64,000 nt of DNA from Rhizorhabdus dicambivorans. Its GTDB lineage: Bacteria; Pseudomonadota; Alphaproteobacteria; Sphingomonadales; Sphingomonadaceae. Under the pieces are notes generated by a model. That model ran no database searches. It worked only from the letters and a program-made list of their open reading frames with translations, and was not told the DNA's origin. The stretch is taken from assembly GCF_002355275.1 (NCBI RefSeq), contig NZ_CP023449.1:434001-498000 (forward strand), written 5' to 3'. How positions within the stretch are numbered: the stretch's first letter is position 1; each line of letters begins with the position of its first letter. Of the stretch, positions 26,870 through 36,775 are shown piece after piece. The position numbers and the translations under genes were made by a program.

Positions 26870-27282
26870 CACCAGACGCCTATGTTCGGCATCGATGCCC
26901 AGGGCTCGGCCGGATCGAGCCGGCCGTCCTGCAGCAGCTCGATCGAGATATTGTCGGGGGTCCGGACGAAGGCCATGTGCCCGTCGCGCGGCGGCCGGTT
27001 GATCGTCACGCCGGCGTCCATCAGCCGCTGGCAGGTCTCGTAGATATTCTCCACCTGATAGGCGAGGTGGCCGAAATTGCGGCCGCCGTCATAGCCCTTC
27101 TCGTCCCAGTTGTGGGTGAGTTCCACCTGCGCGCCCTCGTCGCCGGGCGCGGCGAGGAAGATCAGGCTGAAGCGCCCCGCCTCATTGTCGAGGCGCTTGA
27201 TCTCGCGCAGCCCGAGCAGCTCGAAGAAGCGGATGGTGGCCTCGGGATCCGAGACCCGGATCATGGTGTGGAGATATTTCAT
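26869..27282 (-). CDS. gloA: Glyoxalase I / VOC-family lyase
   Basis: Glyoxalase/bleomycin-resistance (VOC) domain of 137 residues with paired beta-alpha-beta-beta units: HTMIRVSDPEATIRFFE at the N-terminus and FGHLAYQVENIYETC in the second half. Candidate metal ligands His and Glu are in place (LHTMIR, VELTHNW, FGHLAY, SIELLQ). Being one base from gloB supports lactoylglutathione lyase activity. No clear ribosome binding site precedes the ATG. It is the first gene of the operon, next to a repeat element. Confidence 0.85.
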   Translation of the reverse strand: MKYLHTMIRVSDPEATIRFFELLGLREIKRLDNEAGRFSLIFLAAPGDEGAQVELTHNWDEKGYDGGRNFGHLAYQVENIYETCQRLMDAGVTINRPPRDGHMAFVRTPDNISIELLQDGRLDPAEPWASMPNIGVW

Positions 27283-27331
27283 GGAGCGAGAGATAGGGCG
27301 GTGGCCGTCCCCTCTCAACCCTCCCCACGAC

Positions 27332-27536
27332 GTCGCCCCAGCGCAGGCTGGGGCCCATGTCTGTCACCTCATGCGATGATCCTCAGATGGAGATCAGCCC
27401 ATTCCGGATTGGTCACGCCGATCGGGTCGAGGTTCCAGTCCCGCTTCCACGTCTGGTCATGATCGACGTAGCCGCCTTCCATCGGGCGGCACCACGCGTG
27501 ATGACAGACATGGATGCCAGCCTTCGCTGGCATGAC
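27332..27536. repeat. Inverted repeat (GTC..CCAGCG family) flanking a gene remnant
   Basis: Two inverted arms, 27332-27366 and 27503-27536, each carry a CCAGC/GCTGG mini-palindrome and the motif GACAGACATGG. They enclose the shrunken GIY-YIG gene at 27369-27482. The left arm resembles the right half of the element at 6906-7002. Confidence 0.85.
27369..27482 (-). pseudogene. Internally deleted GIY-YIG nuclease remnant
   Basis: A 37-codon open frame starts MEGGYVDHD and then jumps to QTWKRDWNLDPIGVTNPEWADL. The first part resembles the GGYVYIM start, and the second the KRW-RDWK..NPxWxDL end, of small GIY-YIG endonucleases, which are normally about 95 residues. The catalytic middle (second YxG, Arg and Glu) is gone, so it cannot be active. 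It fills the space between two inverted repeat arms, suggesting an eroded mobile unit. Confidence 0.6.
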
Positions 27537-27538
27537 GG

Positions 27539-28303
27539 TCAGGGTTTCACGGGTGCTTCCCCACTCTGCAACGCCAGCGCTGCCGCCTTGCCCGCATTGC
27601 TCTCGGGTGCCGTCTGCGCTGCCCTGGTCCAGGCCGCCTTCGCGTCGGCGATATTGCCGGAGGCGGCGGCGATGTTGCCGGCTTCATAGGCGATCGACGG
27701 ATCGCTGGGGGACAGTGCGGCGGCCTGGCGGATCGCGCTGAAGGCGAGCGGAAGGTCATTCATGCGCCGGGCGAGATTGGCGCGCAGCAGCCAGCCGAGC
27801 GGGTCGGTCGGCACCAGCTTGGTCGCCTCGGCGAGGTCGGCCTTCGCGCCGGGCAGGTCGTTGACGTCGACCCCGGCGCGGGCGCGGTCGAGATAGACCT
27901 CGCCCTTCATCTCGTTGGACAGGCCGGGCAGCGACAGCGCCTTGTCGAAGGCGGCGCGGGCGCGGGCCGGCTCGTCGCCCGCCAGCGCGGCGTTGCCGGC
28001 CTGCATCCACAGCACCACCGCCATCGGGCTCTGCCCGATCTGGGCGTCCTTGGCGGCGCCCTCGAAGGTGGCGGCGGCGGCGGGCCATTGCTCCTGCGCG
28101 GCCTGGGCGATGCCGAGGCACTGGCGCGCCGCCATGCCGCCCCCGGCGATGCCCCAGGCGCGGGCCTCGTCGATCGCGCGGGCGGGATCGCGCTTGGCGA
28201 GCGCCGCGCAGCGCTGGCCGCGCGCGCTATGCTCGGCCTGGCTGGGGGGCGCGGGGGGTACGACGGTGGCGGCCGCGGCCGCGGCGGCGAGCAGGGCGAA
28301 CAT
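27539..28303 (-). CDS. TPR-repeat protein
   Basis: 254 residues. A short hydrophobic N-terminus (MFALLAAAAAAATVV) may be a signal peptide; the rest is Ala-rich helical repeat with several tetratricopeptide units (for example AIRQAAALSPSDPSIAYEAGNIAAASGNI-like spacing). It is likely a periplasmic protein-interaction scaffold. Its ATG overlaps the stop of the upstream hydrolase gene by one base (TGATG), so it is translated with it. No partner is known. Confidence 0.78.
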   Translation of the reverse strand: MFALLAAAAAAATVVPPAPPSQAEHSARGQRCAALAKRDPARAIDEARAWGIAGGGMAARQCLGIAQAAQEQWPAAAATFEGAAKDAQIGQSPMAVVLWMQAGNAALAGDEPARARAAFDKALSLPGLSNEMKGEVYLDRARAGVDVNDLPGAKADLAEATKLVPTDPLGWLLRANLARRMNDLPLAFSAIRQAAALSPSDPSIAYEAGNIAAASGNIADAKAAWTRAAQTAPESNAGKAAALALQSGEAPVKP

Positions 28304-29049
28304 CAGGGCTCCATCAGCTGCGCGACGGTCGCGATCAGCAGGGCGATGTCGCCGGGCCGCGACAGCCGGTGGTCGCCGTCCTTGACGAGGATCGTCTGCA
28401 CATCGGCTGAACGCAGCGCCCGGCCGAGCCGGAGCGCGATCGACACCGGCACCGTTTCGTCCAGCTGGCCCTGGAGCAGGCGCACCGGCATATCCAGCGC
28501 GATCTCGCCCTTCTCTCCTTTGGCGAGCAGCAGGTTCGCCTGCCCCGATTCCCAGAAGGCCAGCGTCGTCACATAGGGTTCGTCGTCATAGGGCGTGGGC
28601 CGCTCGATCCGGGCTTCCTCGCGCAGCAGCTCGATCTGGTCCTCGGTGAAGCCCCATTCGGTGAAGTCGGGTGCGGCGGCGATGCCGACCAGTGCGTGGC
28701 ACCGCTCCGGCAGCGCCAGCGCCACCAGCAGCGCCAGCCAGCCGCCCATCGACGACCCGACCAGCACCAGTGGCCCCTGCGCCGCGAAGGCCGCGATCAT
28801 GTCGAGCGCGTCGTCGCGCCAGTCCGCCAGGGTGAAATCGGCGAAGCGCCCTTCGCTGGCGCCGCAGCCGGCATAGTCGAAGCGCAGCATCGCCCGCCCC
28901 TCGCGCCCCGCCCAGGCGTCCAGCGCGGTCGCCTTCTCGCCCTCCATGTCGGACATGTAGCCGGGGAAGAAGACGATCGTCGGCGCCCGGCCGGGGCGGT
29001 AGCGATAGGCGAGGGCGGGCTTGTCCGGGCGGGTGAGAAGGGCGGTCAT
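28303..29049 (-). CDS. Alpha/beta hydrolase
   Basis: 248 residues of the alpha/beta hydrolase fold, resembling ABHD10-type (thio)esterases. The nucleophile elbow is GSSMGG (98-103, Ser100). The acid is probably Asp in GQLDETVP and the His in DGDHRLS near the C-terminus, so the triad is complete. FFPGYMSDMEG marks the oxyanion region. No signal peptide, so cytosolic. Substrate unknown. It is the first gene of the pair with the TPR gene. Confidence 0.85.
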   Translation of the reverse strand: MTALLTRPDKPALAYRYRPGRAPTIVFFPGYMSDMEGEKATALDAWAGREGRAMLRFDYAGCGASEGRFADFTLADWRDDALDMIAAFAAQGPLVLVGSSMGGWLALLVALALPERCHALVGIAAAPDFTEWGFTEDQIELLREEARIERPTPYDDEPYVTTLAFWESGQANLLLAKGEKGEIALDMPVRLLQGQLDETVPVSIALRLGRALRSADVQTILVKDGDHRLSRPGDIALLIATVAQLMEP

Positions 29050-29074
29050 GGATCGCGCTTTACAGCGGCCGGGT

Positions 29075-30139
29075 TCAGAATCGAAGGCTGAAGTCCCTGT
29101 CCGGTTTCGCCTTGCCGCACATCGCGCGCACCGCCGCCCATTGTTCGGGGTCGAGCGCCGGCCGGGTCGCCCCCATCGCCTTCGCCGCCGCGTCGAAGCG
29201 CCGGCGCCGCTCGGCCGAGGGCGGGTGGCTCGCCATATAGGCGAGGACGCCGGGCATGCCCGCCTCCTCCTTGCCCAGCCGTTCGAACAGCTTCGCGGTG
29301 GCGGCGGTGCTGATCCCGGCGGCGCGCATATGGTCGATCGAATAATCGTCAGCCTCGCTCTCGGCGGCGCGGCTGTAGCGCGAATCGATCAGCGCCTGGC
29401 CATAGTCGGCGGCGGTGCCGCCCGATCCGATCAGCAGCCCGATGCCGAAGCGGCGCAGCAGCGCGACCAGCACATGGCGATGCTCGACATGGCCGATCTC
29501 GTGCGCCAGCACCCCGGCCACCTCGTCGGGCGACCGCGCCTCGTCGATCAGCCCCCGGAAGATCAGGATGCGCCCGCCCGGCAGCGCCACGGCGTTGACG
29601 GCGGGGATGTTCACCACGCCCACCCGGATCGGCCGGCTAAGCGGGGAGAGCCGGCGGGCGAGCCCGTCGAGCGCCGCCTGCCCGGCCGGCGCGCGGCAGG
29701 CATATTCGCCGAAATCGCCGCTGATCGCGTCGCCCAGTCTCTGTTCCCAGCCATAGGGGATGGCGCGGGCGAGCAGCCCGAAGCCCTGGATCGCGGCGAC
29801 CAGCACGGCCGCCGACAGCAGCAGAAGCACGATCGCCGCGCGCCAAAGCCCGATCCGGTCGATCAGCCCCCCATAGTGCGCCGCGGCCGGCAGCCGCCAC
29901 AGGATCGCGGAGGGCGGCTCGACATCGAAGCCCAGCCGCCAGCCGGCCAGATCCCTGCGGCCATAGAGCAGCCCCGCCCCGTCTAGCCGGCGCAGCGAAG
30001 CGAGCGGCACCGGATCGAACCCCTCGATCGCCAGCCGGTCGCCATCGATCGCGACGGTGACGTCGTGGCGTAGCGCCGACCGGCCGTCATGCAGCCAGGC
30101 CGGTGCGCGCCGGTCTTCGGGATCAGAAGGCGCCGACAT
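29075..30139 (-). CDS. M48-family metalloprotease
   Basis: 354 residues. After about 95 N-terminal residues comes a membrane segment (about 100-122, AAIVLLLLSAAVLVAAIQ), then the protease domain with HEIGH at 213-217 and the third zinc ligand in ESEADDYSID. The layout fits HtpX/Oma1/BepA-like M48 enzymes with the catalytic part in the periplasm. It is probably involved in envelope protein turnover (inferred). The ATG at 30139 lies inside the end of the DUF898 gene (17-base overlap); a GTG at 30163 is possible. Confidence 0.87.
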   Translation of the reverse strand: MSAPSDPEDRRAPAWLHDGRSALRHDVTVAIDGDRLAIEGFDPVPLASLRRLDGAGLLYGRRDLAGWRLGFDVEPPSAILWRLPAAAHYGGLIDRIGLWRAAIVLLLLSAAVLVAAIQGFGLLARAIPYGWEQRLGDAISGDFGEYACRAPAGQAALDGLARRLSPLSRPIRVGVVNIPAVNAVALPGGRILIFRGLIDEARSPDEVAGVLAHEIGHVEHRHVLVALLRRFGIGLLIGSGGTAADYGQALIDSRYSRAAESEADDYSIDHMRAAGISTAATAKLFERLGKEEAGMPGVLAYMASHPPSAERRRRFDAAAKAMGATRPALDPEQWAAVRAMCGKAKPDRDFSLRF

Positions 30140-31154
30140 CGAAGGCGTCGAGCAGCCCCTCACCCTGCTTGGGTTCCTCGGTTTCGGACTGCATCAGGCT
30201 CGCTAGCTCCACCTCGCCGCTCGCTTCCATATGGCGGATGAAGAAGGCCCAGTGGCGATAGCTGAGGAAGACGAAGCCGAGGCCCAGCGTGCACACCAGC
30301 AATGCGAGATCGCCGAGCAGCAGCTTGGCGATGTCGAACGATCGGGCGGTGAAGGCGAAGTCGATCCGGTTGAGCGTCATTCCGCCGATGGCGAGGCGCA
30401 GGAACAGCGCATAATAAACCGTGAAGAGCACGAGCAGACCGACGGCCAGCGCGAATGGCAGCAGGAAAACCGCCAGCCACCCGGAAATGGCCGTCAGGCC
30501 TCCGATCAGCAAAGCTGCCACGATCGCTACTCCAAAACAGATCAGCAGCCGCATCAGCAGCGGCTTATATTCCGCCCCCGCCGTAAAGCTGTGCGAACCA
30601 AAGCTCATCTCGTTCCAGCGCTGATTCCACAGCTCGATCATCGACCAGGGCAGCATCAAGCCGAAGAACAGGCCGCCGACGATCGATTTCCAGAGATAGG
30701 ACCAGCCATAGGCCAGCCCCTTCTGGTCGCAGCCGCCGCGAATGCCGTGCCAGTGCGTTCGGCTCAGCCGGTATCGCAGCGCGCGGAAGCGGGCGACGCC
30801 CATCACGAACAGCAGCGCGAAGGGAAAGAAAAATGCGGTCAAGCCGACAAGCCAGATCTGCCCCCGGAAGATCAGCCCTTGGATGACGAGCTGCATCACG
30901 AACAGCGGCACGCCGAAGATCAGGATCGCCATGACGAAGCCGATGAACAGCTCCTTGCCCGTCCCCGTCCACTCCAGCGGATCGCCGATGAAATCGGTGC
31001 GGCTCCACAGATAGCGGCGCTCGCGGGCCTTGGCCCAGAAGCGGTAGATGCCCAGCGTGACGATGATCAGCAGCAGGTTGGTGAAGGCGATCGGCGCGAA
31101 CTCGCGCCAGTGGCCGTTGAACCGGAAGGCGCTGCCGGCCTGTTCGTCGCTCAT
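30123..31154 (-). CDS. DUF898 (YjgN-like) membrane protein
   Basis: 343 residues with about eight hydrophobic segments. The N-terminal [17 protein letters not shown] followed by [17 protein letters not shown] is the hallmark of DUF898/YjgN proteins; a second copy of the motif, [16 protein letters not shown], follows. Function is unknown. The gene is overlapped by the M48 protease gene, a pairing I recall from other Proteobacteria, and the two probably work together at the inner membrane. The start has GGAG a short distance upstream. Confidence 0.87.
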   Translation of the reverse strand: MSDEQAGSAFRFNGHWREFAPIAFTNLLLIIVTLGIYRFWAKARERRYLWSRTDFIGDPLEWTGTGKELFIGFVMAILIFGVPLFVMQLVIQGLIFRGQIWLVGLTAFFFPFALLFVMGVARFRALRYRLSRTHWHGIRGGCDQKGLAYGWSYLWKSIVGGLFFGLMLPWSMIELWNQRWNEMSFGSHSFTAGAEYKPLLMRLLICFGVAIVAALLIGGLTAISGWLAVFLLPFALAVGLLVLFTVYYALFLRLAIGGMTLNRIDFAFTARSFDIAKLLLGDLALLVCTLGLGFVFLSYRHWAFFIRHMEASGEVELASLMQSETEEPKQGEGLLDAFDVGAF

Positions 31155-31306
31155 GTCCCCGTCTCCCCCTTGCCCCGGCGGGATCGGACAATGTGCGGCG
31201 CGCGCCGTCAAGCGCAGATCGCTCCGATGTGATGCGAAGCCTTCCCCTCGCCTTCTATCGCGGGCATAAGCCGCGCTCCGCAAAACCGAAGGATTCAGCT
31301 TTTCCC

Positions 31307-33310
31307 ATGTCCGATCTTCTCACCATCACGCTTCCCGACGGCTCGGTGCGCGAAGTGAAGACGGGCACTACCCCGGCGGAGATCGCCGCCGCGATCGGTC
31401 CGGGCCTCGCCAAGGCGGCGCTCGCGGCGAAGGTGGACGGGGAACTGCGCGACCTCGATCGGCCGCTTGTAGCGGATGCTACGCTGGCGCTGGTGACGGG
31501 CCGCGACGAGGCCGAGGCACTCGATCTCGCCCGCCACGACTATGCCCATGTGCTGGCGGAGGCGGTGCAGAGCCTGTTCCCCGGCACCCAGATCACCTTC
31601 GGCCCCTCGACCGACGACGGCTTCTATTACGACTTCGCGCCCGCGCCCGATCGCGGCCCCTTCACCGATGAGGAGCTGCCGGCGATCGAGGCCGAGATGC
31701 GCCGCATCATCGCCGCCGACAAGCCGCTGCGCCGCGAGGAATGGAGCCGCGAGCAGCTGATCTCGCGCTGGAAGCAGCAGGGCGAGAGCTTCAAGGCCGA
31801 ATGGGCCGCCGAACTGCCCGGCGACGAGCCGCTGACGGTCTACTGGTCGGGCGACGACTGGCTCGACATGTGCCGGGGCCCGCACCTTCCCTCCACCGGC
31901 AAGCTCGATCCCGCCGCCTTCAAGCTGACCCGCGTTTCGGGCGCCTATTGGCGCGGCGATCAGAGCAATGCGATGCTCAGCCGCATCTACGGCACCGGCT
32001 GGCTCAACAAGAAGCAGCTCGACGCGCACCTGACCCGGCTGGAGGAGGCCGCCAAGCGCGACCATCGCAAGCTGGGGCAGGAGATGGGCCTGTTCCACCT
32101 CCAGTCCGAGGCGCAGGGCTCGGTGTTCTGGCATCCCAAGGGCTTCCGCCTGTGGCGGGTGCTGGAGGCCTATATGCGCCGCAAGCTCGACGCCGCCGAC
32201 TATGTCGAGGTTAAGACGCCGCAGCTGATGGACGCGCGCCAGTGGGAGCAGTCCGGCCACTGGGGCAAATATCGCGAGAACATGTTCGTCGTTCCCGACG
32301 AGATACCGAGCACCGAGGATGAGGGGCCGGTGCTGTCGGGCGAGGGCGATCTGATGGCGCTCAAGCCGATGAACTGCCCCGGGCACATCCTGATCTTCAA
32401 GCAGGGGATCAAGAGCTATCGCGACCTGCCGATCCGCATGGCCGAGTTCGGCTGCTGCCACCGCAACGAACCGCATGGCGCGCTGCACGGCATCATGCGC
32501 GTGCGCCAGTTCACCCAGGACGACGCGCATGTCTTCTGCCGGGCCGACCAGCTGGTCGACGAGGTGCGGATCTTCTGCGACCTGCTCGACTCGATCTACA
32601 GGGATCTCGGTTTCGAGAAATATGCGATCAAACTGGCGCTGCGGCCTGAGAAGCGCTTCGGCAGCGATGAGATGTGGGACTGGTCCGAACAGTCGCTGCG
32701 CGATGCGGTCGCCGCGACCGGCCGCGCGACGGAAGAATATGGCTGGGACGAACTGCCGGGCGAGGGCGCCTTCTATGCGCCGAAGCTCGAATTCCACCTG
32801 ACCGACGCGATCGGCCGGACCTGGCAGTGCGGCACCTTGCAGACCGACACGGTGCTGTCCGAACGGCTCGACGCCTCCTATGTCGGCGAGGATGGCGAGC
32901 GGCATCGCCCGATCATGCTCCACCGCGCGATCCTCGGCACCTTCGAGCGCTTCATCGGCATCCTCATCGAGCATCATGCCGGCCGCTTCCCGCTGTGGCT
33001 GGCGCCGGTGCAGGCGGTGGTCGCCACCATCGTCTCCGAGGCCGACGATTATGCGCGCGAAGTCGAGGCGAAGCTGGCGGCGGCGGGGCTGCGCGTCGAG
33101 AGCGACCTGCGCAACGAGAAGATCAACTACAAGGTGCGCGAGCATTCGGTGGCCAAGGTCCCCGCGCTGCTGGTGGTCGGCAAGCGCGAGGCCGAGGAGG
33201 GCACCGTCGCGATCCGCCGCCTTGGCGAACAGGCGCAGACCGTGCTGCCGATCGACGAGGCGATAGCCGCGCTGCTGGCCGAGGCGACCCCGCCCGACCT
33301 TCGCCGATGA
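31307..33310 (+). CDS. thrS: Threonyl-tRNA synthetase
   Basis: Class II synthetase charging tRNA-Thr. The 667 residues comprise an N-terminal TGS domain (about 1-60), an editing domain ([16 protein letters not shown]), a catalytic core with zinc ligands in MNCPGH, motif 2 [19 protein letters not shown] and motif 3 [11 protein letters not shown], and a C-terminal anticodon domain ([11 protein letters not shown]). The start ATG giving [12 protein letters not shown] was preferred over an upstream frame extension. A 4-base ATGA overlap links it to the next gene. I see no T-box or autoregulatory structure. Confidence 0.97.
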   Translation: MSDLLTITLPDGSVREVKTGTTPAEIAAAIGPGLAKAALAAKVDGELRDLDRPLVADATLALVTGRDEAEALDLARHDYAHVLAEAVQSLFPGTQITFGPSTDDGFYYDFAPAPDRGPFTDEELPAIEAEMRRIIAADKPLRREEWSREQLISRWKQQGESFKAEWAAELPGDEPLTVYWSGDDWLDMCRGPHLPSTGKLDPAAFKLTRVSGAYWRGDQSNAMLSRIYGTGWLNKKQLDAHLTRLEEAAKRDHRKLGQEMGLFHLQSEAQGSVFWHPKGFRLWRVLEAYMRRKLDAADYVEVKTPQLMDARQWEQSGHWGKYRENMFVVPDEIPSTEDEGPVLSGEGDLMALKPMNCPGHILIFKQGIKSYRDLPIRMAEFGCCHRNEPHGALHGIMRVRQFTQDDAHVFCRADQLVDEVRIFCDLLDSIYRDLGFEKYAIKLALRPEKRFGSDEMWDWSEQSLRDAVAATGRATEEYGWDELPGEGAFYAPKLEFHLTDAIGRTWQCGTLQTDTVLSERLDASYVGEDGERHRPIMLHRAILGTFERFIGILIEHHAGRFPLWLAPVQAVVATIVSEADDYAREVEAKLAAAGLRVESDLRNEKINYKVREHSVAKVPALLVVGKREAEEGTVAIRRLGEQAQTVLPIDEAIAALLAEATPPDLRR

Positions 33311-33699
33311 CCGTAACGCGGCGCGAGGCGATGGCCGGCGGCGTCGCCATCGCCATGCTCGCCGCCGGGCCCGGCTTCACCGCACCGCAGGAGAATGCGA
33401 CCATGTATGGCCTGATCGGCAAGATGACCGCCAAGGAGGGCCAGCGCGACGCGCTGATCGCGATCCTGACCGAGGGATCGGGCAGCATGCCCGGCTGCCG
33501 CTCCTATATCGTCGCGAAGGACGCGAAGGACCCGAACGGCATCTGGGTGACGGAGGTGTGGGACCGCAAGGAGGATCACGCCGCCTCGCTCAAGCTGCCG
33601 TCGGTCCAGGCGGCGATCGGGCGGGGCAGGCCGCTGATCGCCGGCTTCGACAGCTATTTCGAGACCGAGCCGGTCGGCGGCACCGGCCTGGGCGGCTAA
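33307..33699 (+). CDS. Tat-exported antibiotic-biosynthesis-monooxygenase-fold protein
   Basis: 130 residues: a twin-arginine leader ([10 protein letters not shown], hydrophobic to about GPGFTA) and then an ABM-type ferredoxin-like domain ([38 protein letters not shown]) of the kind found in heme-degrading or quinol monooxygenases. It probably acts in the periplasm; substrate unknown. Its ATG overlaps the thrS stop (ATGA), so it rides on the thrS mRNA although functionally unrelated. Confidence 0.82.
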   Translation: MTVTRREAMAGGVAIAMLAAGPGFTAPQENATMYGLIGKMTAKEGQRDALIAILTEGSGSMPGCRSYIVAKDAKDPNGIWVTEVWDRKEDHAASLKLPSVQAAIGRGRPLIAGFDSYFETEPVGGTGLGG

Positions 33700-33709
33700 G
33701 TGATTTCCA

Positions 33710-33728
33710 GGCGGATTGAAAATCCGCC
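33710..33728 (+). repeat. Hairpin and short palindromic stretch after the ABM gene
   Basis: GGCGGATT/AATCCGCC around a GAA loop stands 10 bases after the stop and may end the thrS transcript although no T run follows. The next 100 bases contain another imperfect palindrome (GATCCG near 33767, CGGATC near 33786) of a type dispersed in Alphaproteobacteria. Confidence 0.5.
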
Positions 33729-33861
33729 GGCTCGGAGATCATGGCGAGAAAAGGAATTTCAGACCTGATCCGATTCGATCTGAAACGGATCGGGTCCGAT
33801 CGCCCCGTCCGGGCGATGGGAAATATTGCGCGCGTCCCCCCCACAGGCTACTCGCCCGCCC

Positions 33862-34527
33862 ATGCTGCCCGCCCTCGGCCATATCGACGCCTGGATCTTC
33901 GATCTGGACAACACGCTCTATCCGGCGTCGGCGGACCTGTTCGGGCTGATCGACGCCAAGATGGGCCTTTATGTCGAGCGGCTACTCGGCGTCGATCCGG
34001 TCGAGGCGAAGCGCATCCAGAAGCAGATGTTCCGCGAACATGGCACCACCCTGTCGGGCCTGATGCGGAGCCACGCGATCGACCCGCACGAATTCCTCGC
34101 CTTCGTCCATGATATCGAGATGGACGTGCTGGCGGAGGACCGGCTGCTCGTCGAGGCGGTGGCGAGGCTTCCGGGCCGCAAGCTGATCTTCACCAATGGC
34201 GACGCCGATTATGCCGGGCGGGTGCTGGCGCGGCTGGGCCTGTCGGAAAGCTTCGAGGCGATCCACGACATCCACGCCTGCGCCTATCAGCCCAAGCCGC
34301 ATGTCGCCTCCTATGAATCGATGGTCGCCGCCTTCGGCATCGATCCCACCACCTCGCTGTTCGTCGAGGACATGGCGCGCAACCTGAAGCCCGCCAAGGC
34401 GATCGGCATGACCACCGTCTGGGTGAACAACGGTTCCGAGCTCGGCAATCACCAGGCCGATGCGAGCTTCATCGACTATGAGATCCACGATGTCGGCCAA
34501 TGGCTGCACGAAATCACGGGGGAATGA
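33862..34527 (+). CDS. HAD-family pyrimidine 5'-nucleotidase-like phosphatase
   Basis: 221 residues of the haloacid dehalogenase superfamily. Motif I is DLDNTLYP (about residues 14-21), motif II is TNGD and motif IV is VEDMARN. It resembles yeast Sdt1/PHM8-type pyrimidine nucleotidases. Cytosolic, hydrolysing phosphate from nucleotides or sugar phosphates; the natural substrate is inferred. The stop is one base from the dapD start, so they probably share an mRNA. No clear ribosome binding site is seen before its ATG. Confidence 0.85.
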   Translation: MLPALGHIDAWIFDLDNTLYPASADLFGLIDAKMGLYVERLLGVDPVEAKRIQKQMFREHGTTLSGLMRSHAIDPHEFLAFVHDIEMDVLAEDRLLVEAVARLPGRKLIFTNGDADYAGRVLARLGLSESFEAIHDIHACAYQPKPHVASYESMVAAFGIDPTTSLFVEDMARNLKPAKAIGMTTVWVNNGSELGNHQADASFIDYEIHDVGQWLHEITGE

Positions 34528-34528
34528 C

Positions 34529-35368
<840 letters not shown>

Positions 35369-35407
35369 GGCGATTCGGCGGATGGCTGCTGCCGTCCGCC
35401 GGCCCCA

Positions 35408-35626
35408 TCAGGCGGCGAAGCGGGAGGCGAGGCCCAGGATCGAACGGGCCGAACGCAGCAGATAGCGGCGCGGGCTTTTCGCGGGCCGGCCGACCGACGC
35501 ATGGTTGATCCGCGATGCATAGCGGTCGGCCTGGTCGATGAAGGCCCGTCGCGTCTCGTCGGATGATGCCGACCCCGCGCTCATCAGGCTCAGCTGGTGG
35601 CGATAATAGAGCTGGTTCAGATCCAT
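35408..35626 (-). CDS. Small conserved hypothetical protein
   Basis: 72 residues: MDLNQLYYRHQLSLM followed by a helix (ETRRAFIDQADRYASRINHA) and a basic tail (RPAKSPRRYLLRSAR). Similar short proteins starting MDLN(Q/Y)LYxRHQ occur in sphingomonads; function unknown. AGGAGAG lies 6 bases before the ATG. It converges with dapD across about 39 bases. Confidence 0.65.
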   Translation of the reverse strand: MDLNQLYYRHQLSLMSAGSASSDETRRAFIDQADRYASRINHASVGRPAKSPRRYLLRSARSILGLASRFAA

Positions 35627-35995
35627 GGCGGGCTCTCCTTCCTGCCAGCGGGAACACAATAACCTTACGTCATCGCGGGCTCTCTGCCTCATCGACGACG
35701 ACTCCTGCTTAGCAGAAGCGGGCGGCGGAGTCGCAATCAATCGACTCCGGACCGGGCACGCGACACCGCAAAGGACCGGGCCGTCGCCGGGGGCCGGGCG
35801 CCGCCCGTTGCTCCGCACGGAAGAGGCCCCGGCGCGACGTCAATGGACTTTTCCCGGTACCGCGCTATAATCGGCGGCGCTAAAGTCGCCTGCTGCGGAC
35901 TCGACGCCCGGCACGGGCATCCCTTCCTCTTCACGCCTCCTGGCCTCGAACGGCACGTGCCGCTCGAGAACCCTGTTTCGTGAAAGGAACATCCC
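35627..35995. other. 369-base divergent gap with cspA leader
   Basis: No gene seen. The right half contains the cspA promoter (35843-35871) and an mRNA leader of about 117 bases. The leader has a perfect CGGCACGTGCCG palindrome at 35951-35962 and a purine site GAAAGGAA just before the cspA ATG. The left half holds GGGCCGTCGCC/GGGCGCCGCCC-like GC-rich sequence with no clear signal. Confidence 0.6.
35843..35871 (+). promoter_or_regulatory. cspA promoter
   Basis: A perfect TATAAT at 35866-35871 is preceded by ATGGAC (35843-35848) at 17 bases. The start would be near 35879, giving a leader of about 117 bases, the usual arrangement for cold-inducible cspA genes. Confidence 0.65.
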
Positions 35996-36202
35996 ATGCC
36001 GATCGGCACCGTCAAATTCTTCAACACCGACAAGGGCTATGGCTTCATCGCCAACGAGGACGGCTCGGGCGACAGCTTCGTCCATATCTCCGCGGTCGAG
36101 CGCGCCGGCATGGCGACGCTGAACAAGGACCAGCGGGTCAGCTACGAGCTGGAGACCGACCGTCGCGGCAAGCAGTCTGCGGTGAACCTGCAGTCCGCCT
36201 GA
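35996..36202 (+). CDS. cspA: CspA-family cold shock protein
   Basis: One cold shock domain in 68 residues, an RNA chaperone. RNP1 KGYGFI and RNP2 FVHIS are intact. GAAAGGAA stands upstream of the ATG. The preceding long leader and a good promoter fit cold induction. It begins a small operon with infA, one base after its stop. It differs from the double-CSD protein at 13819 by lacking the glycine-rich part. Confidence 0.93.
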   Translation: MPIGTVKFFNTDKGYGFIANEDGSGDSFVHISAVERAGMATLNKDQRVSYELETDRRGKQSAVNLQSA

Positions 36203-36203
36203 C

Positions 36204-36455
36204 ATGGCCAAGGAGGACTTGATGGTCCTCGACGGGCAGATCGAGGAAATCCTGCCGGACGGCAGGTTTCGCGTTCTCCTGGAGAATGGCCACCGCCTGA
36301 TCGCCTATACCGCCGGCAAGATGCGGCGTTTCCGTATCCGCTCGGTCGCCGGGGATCGCGTTCAGGTGGAGATGACGCCCTATGATCTCGACAAGGGGCG
36401 GATCATCTATCGCGAGCGGACGCCGGGCACCGGAATGGGCCAGCGCCGCCGATGA
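36204..36455 (+). CDS. infA: Translation initiation factor IF-1
   Basis: OB-fold protein of 83 residues that occupies the ribosomal A site during initiation. The pattern [33 protein letters not shown] and the [24 protein letters not shown] block are diagnostic. The basic tail (RRR) is longer than in E. coli (72 residues). It starts one base after the cspA stop, so cold shock would co-induce IF-1. Sphingomonads often carry a second infA elsewhere; this may be the extra one (not testable here). Confidence 0.92.
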   Translation: MAKEDLMVLDGQIEEILPDGRFRVLLENGHRLIAYTAGKMRRFRIRSVAGDRVQVEMTPYDLDKGRIIYRERTPGTGMGQRRR

Positions 36456-36549
36456 GCCCGGTGCGACGGCCGCACCGGATCATCACCGATCAATAGCCAC
36501 AAAACCGGCGGGCATGCCGGACATGCCCGCCCCTTCGGGAGGACCGCCG

Positions 36550-36750
36550 ATGTCCGCGACCAGCAACCATTATATAACCCAGGCCGACGCCTGCGCGCGC
36601 GAGGCCGCGGCCGCGACGCTCGACAATGTCCGCGAGCGCTGCCTGCGTTCGGAGAAATCGTGGCGGGACATGGCCGATCGGCAGTTGCGCGCCGAGGCGA
36701 TGCGCGTCCGCCTGGCCGAGGAAAAAGCGGAGCGCGACCAGCTGGTCTGA
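36550..36750 (+). CDS. Small hypothetical protein
   Basis: 66 residues, largely helical and charged (TQADACAREAAAATLDNVRERCLRS, then AMRVRLAEEKAERDQLV), reading as a coiled coil. Function unknown; similar short proteins occur in sphingomonads. The GGAGGACCGCCG stretch before the ATG contains a good ribosome binding site. It lies on the same strand after infA. Confidence 0.62.
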   Translation: MSATSNHYITQADACAREAAAATLDNVRERCLRSEKSWRDMADRQLRAEAMRVRLAEEKAERDQLV

Positions 36751-36775
36751 TCGCCGCCGGCGCCCTGGACCTCGA

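Noticed and set aside
31193-31306. Longer N-terminus for thrS
   Set aside because: The 38 extra residues do not resemble the TGS start and overlap the promoter region; [12 protein letters not shown] is the family start.
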